Position numbers and translations under genes: made by a program. Positions 35,611 to 46,540 of a DNA stretch of 64,000 bases are shown in pieces. The notes beneath the pieces were generated by a model. It was given only the letters and a program-made list of their open reading frames with translations, was not told where the DNA came from and searched no databases. Source of the DNA: Hemileia vastatrix (Eukaryota > Basidiomycota > Pucciniomycetes > Pucciniales > Zaghouaniaceae); NCBI GenBank assembly GCA_030280995.1, contig JASXTE010000016.1:26187501-26251500 (forward strand), in the 5' to 3' direction. Numbering within the stretch: position 1 is the stretch's first letter; the number at the start of each line of letters is the position of its first letter.

Positions 35611-37912
35611 TGTCAGCCTGGATATTCCTAGGACTGCATAAAATATACTTATAAGTTATATTAAACACATGGACTATACATGGGAGCAATAAATTAAAGT
35701 ACACAAATAGTATACATAAGTAAAATGATGATAATATACAAAAAATACCATTATAACACCTTATATACAAGCATATATCCACCTTTTATAATTCTTATGT
35801 ACTTAATATTAAGCTGGAATATGTTAGCGTAATCTTAAGAACCTTAAATATAAGGCTACATAATTTTTAAGTACACTTAAAGCTGTTATTTTCATTGTTT
35901 TATGTAAAAAACAAGAAATGCGCTTTAAATCACTTAAAAGTTGATTATATGCGCTATTAATTTAATAATATTAAAAATGCGCTTTGACAGATCAATTTTT
36001 CTTAATTAGGACTATTTATCTGGCTACTCAAATGCATAAAAATAGCACTTTTCAAATTTGGTGTTTTTTATGCCAGAAATGGCTTCTGTGTACTGGCCAC
36101 ATACTGCCTGCATTTTTCCCATGTGAATAGCTTCATTTTTAGCAAAGTTAGCTTTTTCACACTATAATTACCCCACATTCTATGCCCACTGTGGGGAAAC
36201 ACACTAAAATAGGCAACATGCGCTTATTTAGTGCCTAGCCTAATTATAAATGCATTGACCCTTATTATATGCACTAATTTCATTAATAACCTCATTCTTG
36301 GTGCTTTAATTCACTACCACACTTAAATTCGCTTAAATTAGTCAAGGATTTATGCATGCAAGAACCTGCCAAGGACTGCATGTAGTTACCCCACATCTCA
36401 CACCCTTTTTTGGGTTTTTTGGTGGTTTCTCAGTCAATTTTGGTTATTTTTGAATGGGGATTTAACGTAGTACAATTTCATTATTAGTCCCAACATTTCT
36501 ACAGATAATACCACCTATTATTAAATTCTAATTAGTCTTAGTTTTCCCTTTTTTAGCCTTTTATATTAATGTATAATACGCATATACTCTCTTTTTGATT
36601 ATTCTTTATTTTTGATGGATTATCCCTATTACTACAGGATTTTGGTGGGTGATATCATTCTAATTATGTTACTAGTCACTCTTTTTGGTTCTGAACATGT
36701 ATATTGGCTAGAATGAGGCGTCATTAATTGTGTATTGAGCTGGAAAATCATAGGGGTCATTGGGGAATTAATTGTGTATAAAAGGAGGAGGTTTTTGTTC
36801 TTGTTTTCTACATTCTTTATCATTAAAATTAAACATATAAACAATAAAATACCAATACATATCAATAGTACTTATAAAGTCTTTGAATAGTATCTGAATT
36901 TATTAAATCTATTTTTCTACCAACTATAAAGATTGTAAGTCATATATAATTAGTGAGATTAGAACTACTGAGACCCTTTTTGTCAAGGTACGCTTTTGGT
37001 CTAGAAGATTTTGTATGAAGGTTCTATGAGAATTTTAAGGATTTTAAATAAACTCTCAAAAATTTGGTACGTATTTCTTAATCTAAGTGATTTATTACTC
37101 AAATATAAGAGGTAGGGTTTAAATATTGTTATAAGTTATTGATTAGAATTACGCTCTTGTAACTACTAATGAGATAAGATATAAAAATAAGTATTGTGTT
37201 GTAAATAGTAATAATAAAGTAAGTTGGTAAAGGAATGAATAAAAAACAACCAAAAGAGAGGCCTTATATAGGCGAAAGAGGGACAAAGCACGGCAATCAA
37301 ATTCTGAAAACAGTAGTATGAGAGAGAGAGAAAAAGAATATTCCAGAAGGAGTATTTTCAAATAACAAAGTTGTTCTAAAAAGAAGGCATCAAAAAGATG
37401 TATTTACAGAGTATGTCAGAAATACATCAATTTATTTAATATTTACTGTAGAAGTCAATTCTAAATAAGAAATTTGAGTTTTTGTATATATTTAATATTA
37501 TTTGAATATTAAAGTCTTATTTTAATTTAAAATCTATTTTTTAATATAAATCTTTATTTCTTCCAACCTGTCAAATGAGCACGGTGTTAGAGAAAAAATA
37601 TAAGGGACAATTTTATATTTAATTTTAATTATTCATTTAATTTTATCATTCTGTAATTAGTTAATTTATTATAAGTAATTTTAATGTAACTAATTTATAA
37701 TTAAATAATTAAAATGATAAGGTGTGGCTTCATCCAGTAAATAATTAATTATTTCACTGGGTAAGTCTAGTAGCCTGGCTGACACTTTTTTTGAGTTATA
37801 TTTTAATACTTATTGCATTTGCACTATAGTATTCATATAGGACTATTAAAATATTCTTGACAGCTGAACATTCAAGCTAGTTCATGTCTTTGTACTTGAC
37901 CTTAGCCTGAAA
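35611..37912 (+). repeat. 3' LTR of element X, interrupted by solo LTR E
   Basis: It starts TGTCAGCCTGGATATTCCTA and ends CTTAGCCTGAAA, the terminal CTGACA having changed to CTGAAA. The 804-bp E insert at 36981-37784 is flanked by CTTTT on both sides. Confidence 0.9.
36981..37784 (+). mobile_element. Solo LTR, family E (804 bp)
   Basis: The ends are TGTCAAGG and GGCTGACA, with target duplication CTTTT (36976-36980 and 37785-37789). It carries the likely promoter phrase GGCCTTATATAGGC. A related copy lies reversed at 44320-45058. A solo LTR arises when the two LTRs of an element recombine. Confidence 0.88.
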
Positions 37913-37917
37913 TTTCT

Positions 37918-39045
37918 ATTCAACTTCTAAGTGTATGAAAAACAATCACTTTGATATTTTTTTTAAACAGAAGAATTTATAAATCTTCTTGAAATTGGCC
38001 TTATCACAAAGCAATACTGGAATGAGTATATAGTTATAAAAATTAATTTAAATAGCATTATTTAAAATCTTCATTACATATTTAAAACAGAAAATATATA
38101 TTAAAATTTGACTTTTTATAGAAATAAACATTGATTTAAAAGATATTTACTTATTTTTTTTACAAAACTGCCAATTTTATCCTGTGAGGCTTCCCTTAAA
38201 CTTACAAATATATGTCTAAAAAATTAATATGATGCTCTGAAGGCTCTATATGATGTGTACCTAAAGCAAATATAAATTATTTTGAAGTACTTCAAATCTA
38301 AGAAAAAGAGCTGATACCTTTTTTATATAATATATTTGTATAAAATTAATTTTAAGTTATTCTCTTAATCTTCCATATGGAAAGAACTCATATCACAATA
38401 ATAGATGATCAGCTTAAAACTATTTTTAATATGATATTTTATCAAAATGATTCTTAATTTGTACTTATTTTCACAACTTCAAAGTTTTTAATAAAAATAT
38501 TTTGATATAAAAATATAATTATTTTTATACTTAAAAATACCTAATAAAAATTCTAAAATAGTATAAATTTTTTCATGGCTTAACTTAGCTTGAACCACAC
38601 TTGGAAACAGGACTGCATTGAGATTTCAATCTAAGTTTCACCAAAAACATGATAATTATTTTTTTTGAAAATGTATATAGTCATTGCAATGAATAAAACT
38701 AGTAAAATAAAGGACTCAAAATTTTTTTCTGTTACTGAATAGATTATTGTAAATATATTGAGGCAGATAAATTATTAAAGTTTTAAAATTTTCAGTTATT
38801 ACAGTCAACTATCCAGTTATATATAGTAATCACAAAACAAGAAATAAAAATAAATGGTTATGTAGATAGATCTTTTCTTCAAAATTTACTTGAATTATTT
38901 AATTAAATACAAAGATATTTTTAATCTAAGTAACATATTTTACTATTTCATATAAAAATAAATACGATAAACTCATAAAATACATAAGTTCAATTGTTTA
39001 AAATTTCTTTAAATGTTTTGTTTTAGTTTTCAACTTTTTGCTACA
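37918..39045. other. AT-rich stretch without recognisable genes
   Basis: No coding frame, RNA gene or repeat family was recognised between the end of element X and the next solo LTR. Confidence 0.5.
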
Positions 39046-39050
39046 ATTTT

Positions 39051-40542
39051 TGTCGGGCTTAGTTCAAGTAAAGAGAAGTGAACTAGCTTGAATGGTCAGT
39101 TGTCTAGAAGATTTTAAAGTTCCTATATGAATACTGTAGTACAAATTCAATATGTATTAAAATATAACTCAATATAAGGGTCTCAATAATTTTAATCTCA
39201 CTAATTATATATGGCTTACAATCTTATAGTTGGTATAAAAATAGATTTAATAAATTAAGATACTATTCAAAGAATTTATAAGTACTATTGATATGTGTTG
39301 TAATTGTATTGGTTATATATTTGAGTTGTGATAATAAAGAATGTAGAAAACAAGACCAAAACCCCCTCCTTTTATACACAATAACTTTCCCAATGAACCC
39401 CTTGATTTACCAGCTTTATACATGATTAATGGCGCCTAATTCCAACTAATAGAGATTTTCAACAACATAATGAGTGACAAATAACATAATTAGAATGATA
39501 TTGCCTTCCAAAATCCTGGGGTAATAGGGATAATCCATCAAAAATAAAGAATAAGCAAAAAAGAGAGTATATGTGTGTAATACATTTAAAATAATAGAAT
39601 AAAAGGGAAAATTAAGGCTAATTAGTTCTCCATATTAAGGGAGATTAAAAGTAGAGATTATGGGGCTAATCATGACATTAAACTATGTGAAATCCCCATT
39701 CAAAAATAACCAAAATTGACTGAGAAACCACTTAAAAACTCAAAAAAGTGTGTGAGATGTGGGGTAACTACATGAAGTCCTTGGCAGACGCTTGGACAGG
39801 TAAATCCTTGACTAATTCAAGAAAATTTAAGTGTGGTAGTGAATTAAAGGGCCAAGCTTGAGGTTATTAATGAAATTAGTGCATATAATAAGGGTCAATG
39901 CATTTATAGTTAAGCTAGGACACTAAATAAGTGCCTGTTGCCCATTTTAGCATGTTTCCCCACAGTGAGAGTAGAATGGGGGGTAATTATAGTGTGAAAA
40001 ATCTAACTTTTCTAAAAATGAAGCTATTCACACAGGGAAAATGCAGGCAGTATGTGGCCAGTACACAGAAGCCATTTCTGGCATAAAAAACACCAAATTT
40101 GAAAAGTGCTATTTTTATGCATTTGAGTAGCCAGATAAATAGTCCTAATTAAGAAAAATTGATCTGTCAAAGCTCATTTTTAATATTATTAAATTAATAG
40201 CGCATATAATCAACTTTTAAGTGATTTAAAGCGCATTTCTTGTTTTTCATGTAAAATAATAAAAACAACAGTTTAAGTCTACTTAAAAATAATTTAGCCT
40301 TATATTTAAGGTTCTTAAGATTATCCTTATATATTCTAACTTAATATTTAGTACATAAGACTTATAAAAGTTGGATATATGCATGTATATAAGGTGTTAT
40401 AATGGTATATTTAGTATTTTATCATAAATTTACTTATGTATACAATTTGTGTACTCTAATTTATTGCTCCCGTGTATAGTCCATGTGTTTAACATAGCTT
40501 ATAAGTACTATTTATTCAGTCCTGGGGATATCCAGGCTTAAA
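39051..40542 (-). mobile_element. Solo X-type LTR, reverse orientation (1492 bp)
   Basis: It starts TGTCGGGCTTAGTTCAAG, the reverse complement of the X LTR end, and finishes CCAGGCTTAAA, where CTGACA has decayed. The 5-bp ATTTT occurs on both sides (39046-39050 and 40543-40547). Length agrees with the 1493-bp LTRs of X. Confidence 0.85.
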
Positions 40543-40779
40543 ATTTTCCTATTATATTATATATTTATATCATGTATACTTATCAGAAGAATACTGTTAA
40601 TTCTTGTGTAAAAAAGCAAAAAAGTATTTTATTATATTACTTTCTTAGTCTTTAAGTGCATTTTAAATAAAAAATATCAAATAAGGATGTATAAACTATA
40701 GGTTTAAGTTCAAAAATATCAATAAAAGATAATTATCAATCATTTTTCATATTGGCAGAATAGAGCTGTAGATTGAGGG

Positions 40780-41480
40780 GGTGGACTCTGATGTTTTCCT
40801 GAAGAATAGAGTACACTTTCCATTTTGTTCTACCTCAATTAGAAACCTCTAAATCTCTCCACACAACTTTTTTTACCATGTCATTTCTGTTAATTCTATT
40901 ACCCCCCACACTTTCATTACCCTCCTGATACATTTGCTACACCCTCTAAGCTTCAAAATCAAAGTTTAAGCCCTCCTCACTATTTCCTTCTACTCTATTT
41001 TCACTTTTAACACAACTCCACCCCTTTTTACTACCATCCTTATCCCTCACCACTCCTTTCTTACCTCTTCTTACCCTACCCCACATCTTTCAACCTTAAC
41101 CTATCTATTTTTGTCTCTACTCAACCCCACTCCTTTTATAACTAATTAAAATGCTTTTGCTTTCACCCCCCATCTTTTCACTCTTCACCCCAATACACCC
41201 TTTAAATTTTCATCCAACCCCTATGGCTTTCCAAATCACCCCCTTTTTCGCATATAGATTAAGGGGTTAGGAGTGGAGAAAAAGAAGTGATATCAAGAAA
41301 GTTGGGGTGTAAATTGGTGAAGATGGGAATAAAAACGGGTTTAAGGGGAGCAAAATAAGTGAGGAGGGGTGGAGAAGGGGGAATAAGGGTTTGGGATGGG
41401 ACATTAATTGGTAGACTTAAATCAAATGTAAGAGTGGAAAAGTTTTAGATGGGAGAAGAATGAGATTTGAAGTTTGAGGG
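40780..41480. other. Pyrimidine-rich to purine-rich switch (decayed inverted repeat)
   Basis: The plus strand is C/T-rich at 40850-41240 and abruptly G/A-rich at 41262-41480. The reverse complement of CACCCCAATACACCCT near 41187 resembles GGGGTGTAAATTGGTG near 41305, so this looks like an old foldback structure. No gene seen. Confidence 0.5.
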
Positions 41481-41659
41481 AGGAAAGTACTTGTAAGGAA
41501 CATTTTGAAACAATGTAAGCACAAAAATTATATAATATTTTTGGCTTGTTAAGCATTCAAGAAGTTGTTAGAAGGGGTATAGTGACAGTCTTCAATTTTC
41601 TGTAGCAAATAAATCTCTCCTGGTATTTCTCAAAGGAACAGGGGTTTTTCTCTCTAGTA

Positions 41660-42482
41660 TTTCTCCAACTCCCTTGGTCAATGTCTATAGCTAGTACTAT
41701 AGGATTTTCTACAGAGGCTGTAGAAAGAGCTGCTACTCAACATATACTTGACATCAATAAGTAAATTTATTAATTTTAAAACTTCTTTATACTTATTAAA
41801 TCTCCAGGTCTTCATATAAATTTAAAAATAGATGAAGAAAAATTATGGGAAGCTTTAGGATTCATCTTTTTTTGAACCTTTTTATGTAAGCTTCTTTCTT
41901 CAATGTACTATCATAACTCTCTAAAACTGGTGACTGAACTAGATATTCCTTACTATGATGGTTTTAACTCTTTTGGAGGTAACTTGGAATTCTGGAGGCT
42001 TCTCTAATGTCCCACACAAATATTTGGATGTCAGTGATATTAGCCTGGGTGTTTGGTGGCCAAAAACTTTAGATGGACTTTTGGATGAAGATTCTTGGAA
42101 GGAAGGCACACCTAGACAACATGGAGGCCACTTCATCTTTCCAGAGCTCAAGTATATGGTGGAGTTTGAGGAGTGTGATGTTTCATGGGTAGCTATTTGG
42201 CCTGGTAAAAAACAATATCATCAAACCACTCCTGTAAAAGAGTTTTTTAACTGTAAAAGGCTAGTTTCTTCAATTAAAATCAGTAAAAGACTACCAAAAT
42301 CTATTTAATTCTTAAAAATTCTTATACCAGATGTTATAATATCTGATTATATAAAAATGAATGAATAAGAAGAGTTAGAATACTTACTTGATAGCTTTCT
42401 TCAAAAATTATTGGATAATACTGTTTGTTTAGGAATTGATAATAATAATTATTATTATTATCAAAAAGCCTGTATATCATTA
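41660..42482 (+). pseudogene. Tet-like 2-oxoglutarate/Fe(II) oxygenase-type protein, decayed
   Basis: A first block (GASTIGFSTEAVERAATQHILDI in scrambled frame, about 41690-41760) meets a GTAAAT donor and a TCTCCAG acceptor at 41806. It continues with LKIDEEKLWEALGF, a stop, then YYDGFNSFGGNLEFW. A frame change leads into the long frame 41955-42308 with ISLGVWWPKTLDGL, TPRQHGGHFIFPELKYMVEF and WPGKKQYHQTTP. After a stop, LLDNTVCLGI ends near 42480. Overall layout resembles the Tet/JBP-like oxygenases that are abundant in rusts and mushrooms and often accompany DNA transposons. The family would oxidise methylated bases using Fe(II) and 2-oxoglutarate. I could not place an unambiguous HxD iron motif. 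Family call from memory of pattern only. Confidence 0.5.
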
Positions 42483-42848
42483 AAAAAATACATATAATTT
42501 TTTCAGACTGGTAACCTTAAATACATATAGATTGAGGGATACAAGAGGAGAGGAGGAAAAGGATATGAGGGGTGAAATAAAAAAAGGAAAGATATTAAAA
42601 AACTTAAAGGAGTTGTTCTGAGAGATTATGGAGTGTGATTGGAATAATGATAGAGTGTACAGCACATTGCAAAAAGCTTGGTAGATTTTCAATTTTTCAT
42701 TCCAATTTTTTGACGCCGCTGGCCACACTCTGCAGTTATATTAAGTACCTAGGGCTTGATTAACTCCAACAGACTTTCACAGTTTTCCCCCACCAAACCT
42801 CTAACCTAGCTTAAGTACAGCTGGTGTGGCACAGCACATTTTCCCCAT
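42483..42848. other. Short non-coding stretch
   Basis: It contains a purine-rich run (42530-42600). Open frames look random. Confidence 0.4.
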
Positions 42849-43135
42849 GCTCTCACTTGGCCCCCAAACAAGCCACCTCCACCCAACAAGGCCACCACAA
42901 CTTGACTGGCTCACCTCAATGCACCCAAGTCTGCTTCTTTTGTTTTTCCAGTGAGTATTTGTTTGTTTTTTTTATTTCTCTTTTTCTAATTTTTTAATCT
43001 CACTTTTTTTTATCCTTGCACTCTCACCTGGCCCTCAACAAGGTAATTTTGGACCCACGAGGCTACCTCATCTTGTCTGGCTCACCTCAAGGTGCCCAAG
43101 TTTGCTTCTCTTGTGTTTCTGGTCAGTATTATTTT
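42849..43135. repeat. Tandem duplication, period about 170 bp, upstream of an unknown gene
   Basis: Copies at about 42849-42962 and 43020-43133 share CTCTCAC, TGGC(C/T)C, CAACAAGG, CTGGCTCACCTCAA, CCAAGT and TGCTTCT in the same order. They precede the ATG at 43229 and may be a duplicated promoter or leader. Confidence 0.65.
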
Positions 43136-43228
43136 TTTATATGGTAAGTTTTTATATTTTCTCTCACAAATTTTCTTGCACATTTTGTAAACTTAAAGTT
43201 TTTAATCTTATTAGTCATTAGATACACT

Positions 43229-44031
43229 ATGTTGAATTCAAACCCATTTTACTGTTACTCAACTTCTGATTGGAATAATCCCTTCTTGCATGTTGATGAT
43301 GAGCTGCTTGGTGTTTATTTTGAGGTACTCATACAATCTTCAAGAGATGGCTCAGTGATACACCTGCCACTGCATCCTCTCACTGACTAGGATGTTGAAA
43401 CTAAAATTCACCCTCCCACTGAATGCAATGTTGAAGCTGAAATCCCTATCAAGATTAATCTTGAACTTTGTTTTTTGTACCTAAACCTTAACCCAAACCC
43501 AAGGCCCCCCCTCCTCCTCAGAGAAAAAAAATTCTCCTAGTTTTGATGTCCCAAGGTTTGATAAGATTAAGTTAGAGCCCCAAAAGTTTACATTTGATTG
43601 GGACCTTACCAATAAAAATTTCCAAGAATTCAAGGATAAATCAATTTCTACTATATTGAATTCTAAAAAACATGTGTGGGGAAACTACATTGAAGAAGAA
43701 GTAAGCAAAGGAAACATTCAATGGTTTGTCACTCTCCCTTGTGGCAGGTCTGTTAATGGCAATATGAATTTTCAACTTGATTCAGAAGAAAGTTTTCTCA
43801 ATTTTTTGGATCATGCCAAATTGATTAATCAAATGGAAAGGTCATATTCAATGTGGAGCAAAAGGATCCTAAAAATGCTTTTAGGGAATGTGTATATTAT
43901 TTTTATTTTTATTTTTTGGTTTTTCAAATGCTGAATTTCTTATTTTATAGAGAGTTTCAGTTTCCCAACATCTCAATTCCACTCCTTTCAACTCCCAACC
44001 TGCTTTTTCTCAAACCCCAATTTTAAGCTAA
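43229..44031 (+). pseudogene. Unknown spliced gene remnant
   Basis: The ATG at 43229 starts MLNSNPFYCYSTSDWNNPF. The frame is broken by a stop (43388) and by an indel in the C-run/A-run near 43505-43530. From 43540 a good frame continues with FDVPRFDKIKLEPQ, DWDLTNKNFQEFKD and IQWFVTLPCGRS. A GTGTAT donor (43890) and TTTATAG acceptor (43950) lead to a short last exon ending at TAA 44031. No known domain. It overlaps tail to tail with the Tc1-type transposase remnant, so both could derive from one transposon. Confidence 0.4.
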
Positions 44032-44061
44032 GTAACAAGTGGCTTTAAATAGCTTTATCAT

Positions 44062-44319
44062 TCAGTATTTTTTAAACACAATTCGTAAAAACCTCTCTAT
44101 AATATCAGAATCATTAGGGCACCCATTCAACTTTGAAAACTGCTTCAAATAACCTTTTAGAACATCAAACCTCTTTTCAATGGGGTTTAGATCAGGTGAG
44201 TATGCTTGTAAATATAAAATTTAACAACCTCTACAATGCACCAACTCTTCAATTCTTCCTCCATGATGGATAGAAGAATTATCCAAAACTAAAACACTAT
44301 CAGGGCCAGGAAAGGGTTT
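44062..44319 (-). pseudogene. Tc1/mariner-type transposase, C-terminal fragment (DD34E)
   Basis: On the minus strand FPGPDSVLVLDNSSIHHGG carries the second catalytic Asp, and AYSPDLNPIEKRFDVLK carries the Glu. They are 34 residues apart, as in Tc1 transposases. One TAA stop (likely former CAA) lies between them. The N-terminal side is cut by the E-type LTR at 44320. Tc1 transposases cut and paste elements at TA sites. This fragment cannot. Confidence 0.75.
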
Positions 44320-45058
44320 TGTAAGCCAGGCTACTAGACTTACCCAGTAAAATAATTAATTATTTACTGGGGTGAAGCCATGCCTTTAAATTCTTACCTT
44401 AATAATTATATTTACTTAAATAAATTACTTGTAATAATTTAACAAATTAAAATTAGTAAAGTAAGTAAATGTTTAAAAAAATAATGTCCCCCATATTTTT
44501 ATTCCCCAACACCATCTTCATGACAATTCAGGGGTGAAATAAAAATATATTAATACAAAATTTCAAATTAGAATTATATTATTTTAAAAGTGACATTTGC
44601 AGAAAAATTTCAAATAAATCAAATAATTGGTATATACAGGAAATACATTTTATTGACACATTCTTTATAGAACATTCTTAATATTTGCAATATCCTTTTC
44701 TGGAATTTTCCTTCTCTCATACTTCTGTATATAGAATTTTAGCTCCATGGTTTCTCTCCTTTTTGCCTATATAAGGCCACCCATTTTGGTTGTTTTTGAT
44801 CATTCCATTCTCACCTTACAAATTTATTATAGTTATACAATACACATCTATTACTACTATTACTACCTTAGTATTTGCATATATGTACATCTTAGCCTTC
44901 AAAGTAAAAATAAAAATTATCTTTTACATTTTCATTGAGTATTTAAACTTATAAATTTAAAAAATATATGTACCTTTTTTTTGATCTCTTGAGTTTCCCA
45001 CCTTCCACCACAATTGGACCACCGTTAAATCTTCAAGACCAAAAGTAACCCAGTGACA
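44320..45058 (-). mobile_element. E-type LTR, reverse orientation (739 bp)
   Basis: From 45058 on the minus strand it starts TGTCACTGGGTTACTTTTGG and shares CTTTTGGTCT, AAAACAACCAAAA and GGCCTTATATAGGC with the E copy at 36981. It ends TAGCCTGGCTTACA. No matching target duplication was seen, so it may be old or partial. Confidence 0.7.
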
Positions 45059-45755
45059 CTTGGGGGCCTTTCCAAATTGTCATTGACACACCAATAACTT
45101 GACTCCGGCAACCATGGGACCATTGACTACGAGGACTAAAAAGGACTGGTGGGCAACAAAAAATGATGAACATCATCAGGCATGTTGTAGAAATTTCTAA
45201 AGTACTAAGCAGTACACACAATGCAAGATGGGTTGTTTCTTCTTTTCAATTTAAAAAAATAAGCGCCTTCCACTCTTATTTTAAAGACAGTGCAATAATG
45301 TGTAACACTAATATCTGACTAGATAGTTTATAAGGGAGAGATGAGTTAAAAGATAAGGAGAAACAAATATTACTATCTGGATATTTCTATTCTAAAGAAG
45401 TGCTATTATCCACAGCTACTCCCTCTTGAAGCACTATCTTTGAATATGCCTTACTATAGCAATAAAATAGCTCTAATAATAGTTTATCCTACTGAATCTA
45501 TATATTCTCTCTGTGTTGCGCTTTTTCACTATACTATATGAAATACACACACAGATGAACAAACACTAAAAGACTCAGAATATCTCCAGTATGCTCTTAA
45601 ATACTTAATTGCAGAAAAATCCAGTCTCTAACTGTTATCAGAGTAATCACAGAATAGACAAAACCCCATATATCACAATATATTTTGAAAGTATATAATA
45701 TGAAGCTCTAATGTTTGTAATCTAATGACTGATTCAAATAATAAATTTTTGTACC
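45059..45755. other. No recognisable gene
   Basis: A short minus-strand open frame (45221-45033) spans the LTR border and matches no family I know. The rest is AT-rich. Confidence 0.4.
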
Positions 45756-45758
45756 TAA

Positions 45759-46019
45759 CACTACGCAATATAGGGGGTGGACTTGCTAGCAAGTCCTCAA
45801 CCTGAACTCAGATGGAACTCAGATGGAACTCAGACTGAACTCAGACTGAACCCATACTGAACTCTACTTGAACACCCACCTAAAACTGTTCTTCTGAGTG
45901 GTGTTCATCCCTGATTGTATGGTTCCTTTATCAATAGCTCAATGTGTGTTCAATCTATGGTGAGTTTGGGTCCAAGGTTGCGGACTTGCTAGCAAGTCCG
46001 CCCCCCATATTGTGTGGTG
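45759..46019. mobile_element. CACTA-type MITE, complete, 261 bp
   Basis: The termini are CACTACGCAATATAGGGGGT and, inverted, CACCACACAATATGGGGGGC. Both are followed by the perfect palindrome GGACTTGCTAGCAAGTCC. The target duplication TAA flanks it (45756-45758 and 46020-46022). It has no coding capacity. Confidence 0.92.
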
Positions 46020-46022
46020 TAA

Positions 46023-46540
46023 CAACTACTACTCTTTTTCTTTACTCCTATTAGATAGCCTTTTCTTCTTATATTTTTCAGCGCTCCAGACACAGTTCCC
46101 TAGTGGATCTCCAGCACTGTCTCTAGCGCCACATTAGTAAAACAATAACTAATCCATTAGTAATCTAAATACACCACTTGTAACAACTAAAGTTCTTAAA
46201 CATACCCTATGCTTACTAATACTAGTATTAACTTGTTTCACTCATATTTGACATGCACTCTTATGACTGTACCTTTGCATTGTTTCAGCGCTACTTCCCA
46301 CATTGACACCTTTTAGCGCTGATTCTTGTCTCTTTGACTTGTGGGTAGTTTTGTGACTGAGTCCCCATCCTCCTTGCTTCATTACTAAGCCCATAGTTCT
46401 GAAAATTCACTTAACTAGTTAGCCTCTGCAACTTACATTACCTGTTTCAGTAAGCTACCACACTAGCTTCTGTGCAGTATACTATGTACTTGAGGCCTTC
46501 CTTGAGCCATAATTCCTTCCTTCACAAATAACACAAAATT
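46023..46540. other. No recognisable gene
   Basis: Mixed-composition sequence with AGCGCT motifs but no open frame or known repeat. Confidence 0.4.

Larger units (their letters stand above)
24491..37912 (+). mobile_element. Ty3/gypsy chromovirus element X, full length with two nested insertions
   Basis: The 5' LTR is 24491-25983 and the 3' LTR 35611-37912 (interrupted). The flanking TTTCT at 24486-24490 recurs at 37913-37917 as a 5-bp target duplication. The interior holds gag, a zinc knuckle, protease, RT, RNase H, integrase and a chromodomain in this order. Two later elements interrupt it: a CACTA-like element (28504-31954) in protease and a solo LTR (36981-37784) in the 3' LTR. Without them the element is about 9.2 kb. 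After removing insert and duplication, the 3' LTR is 1493 bp, the same as the 5' LTR. Confidence 0.92.

Noticed and set aside
44320..45058. Target duplication for the reverse E-type LTR
   Set aside because: The flanks GGTTT and CTTGG do not match. The borders are supported only by similarity to the other E copy.
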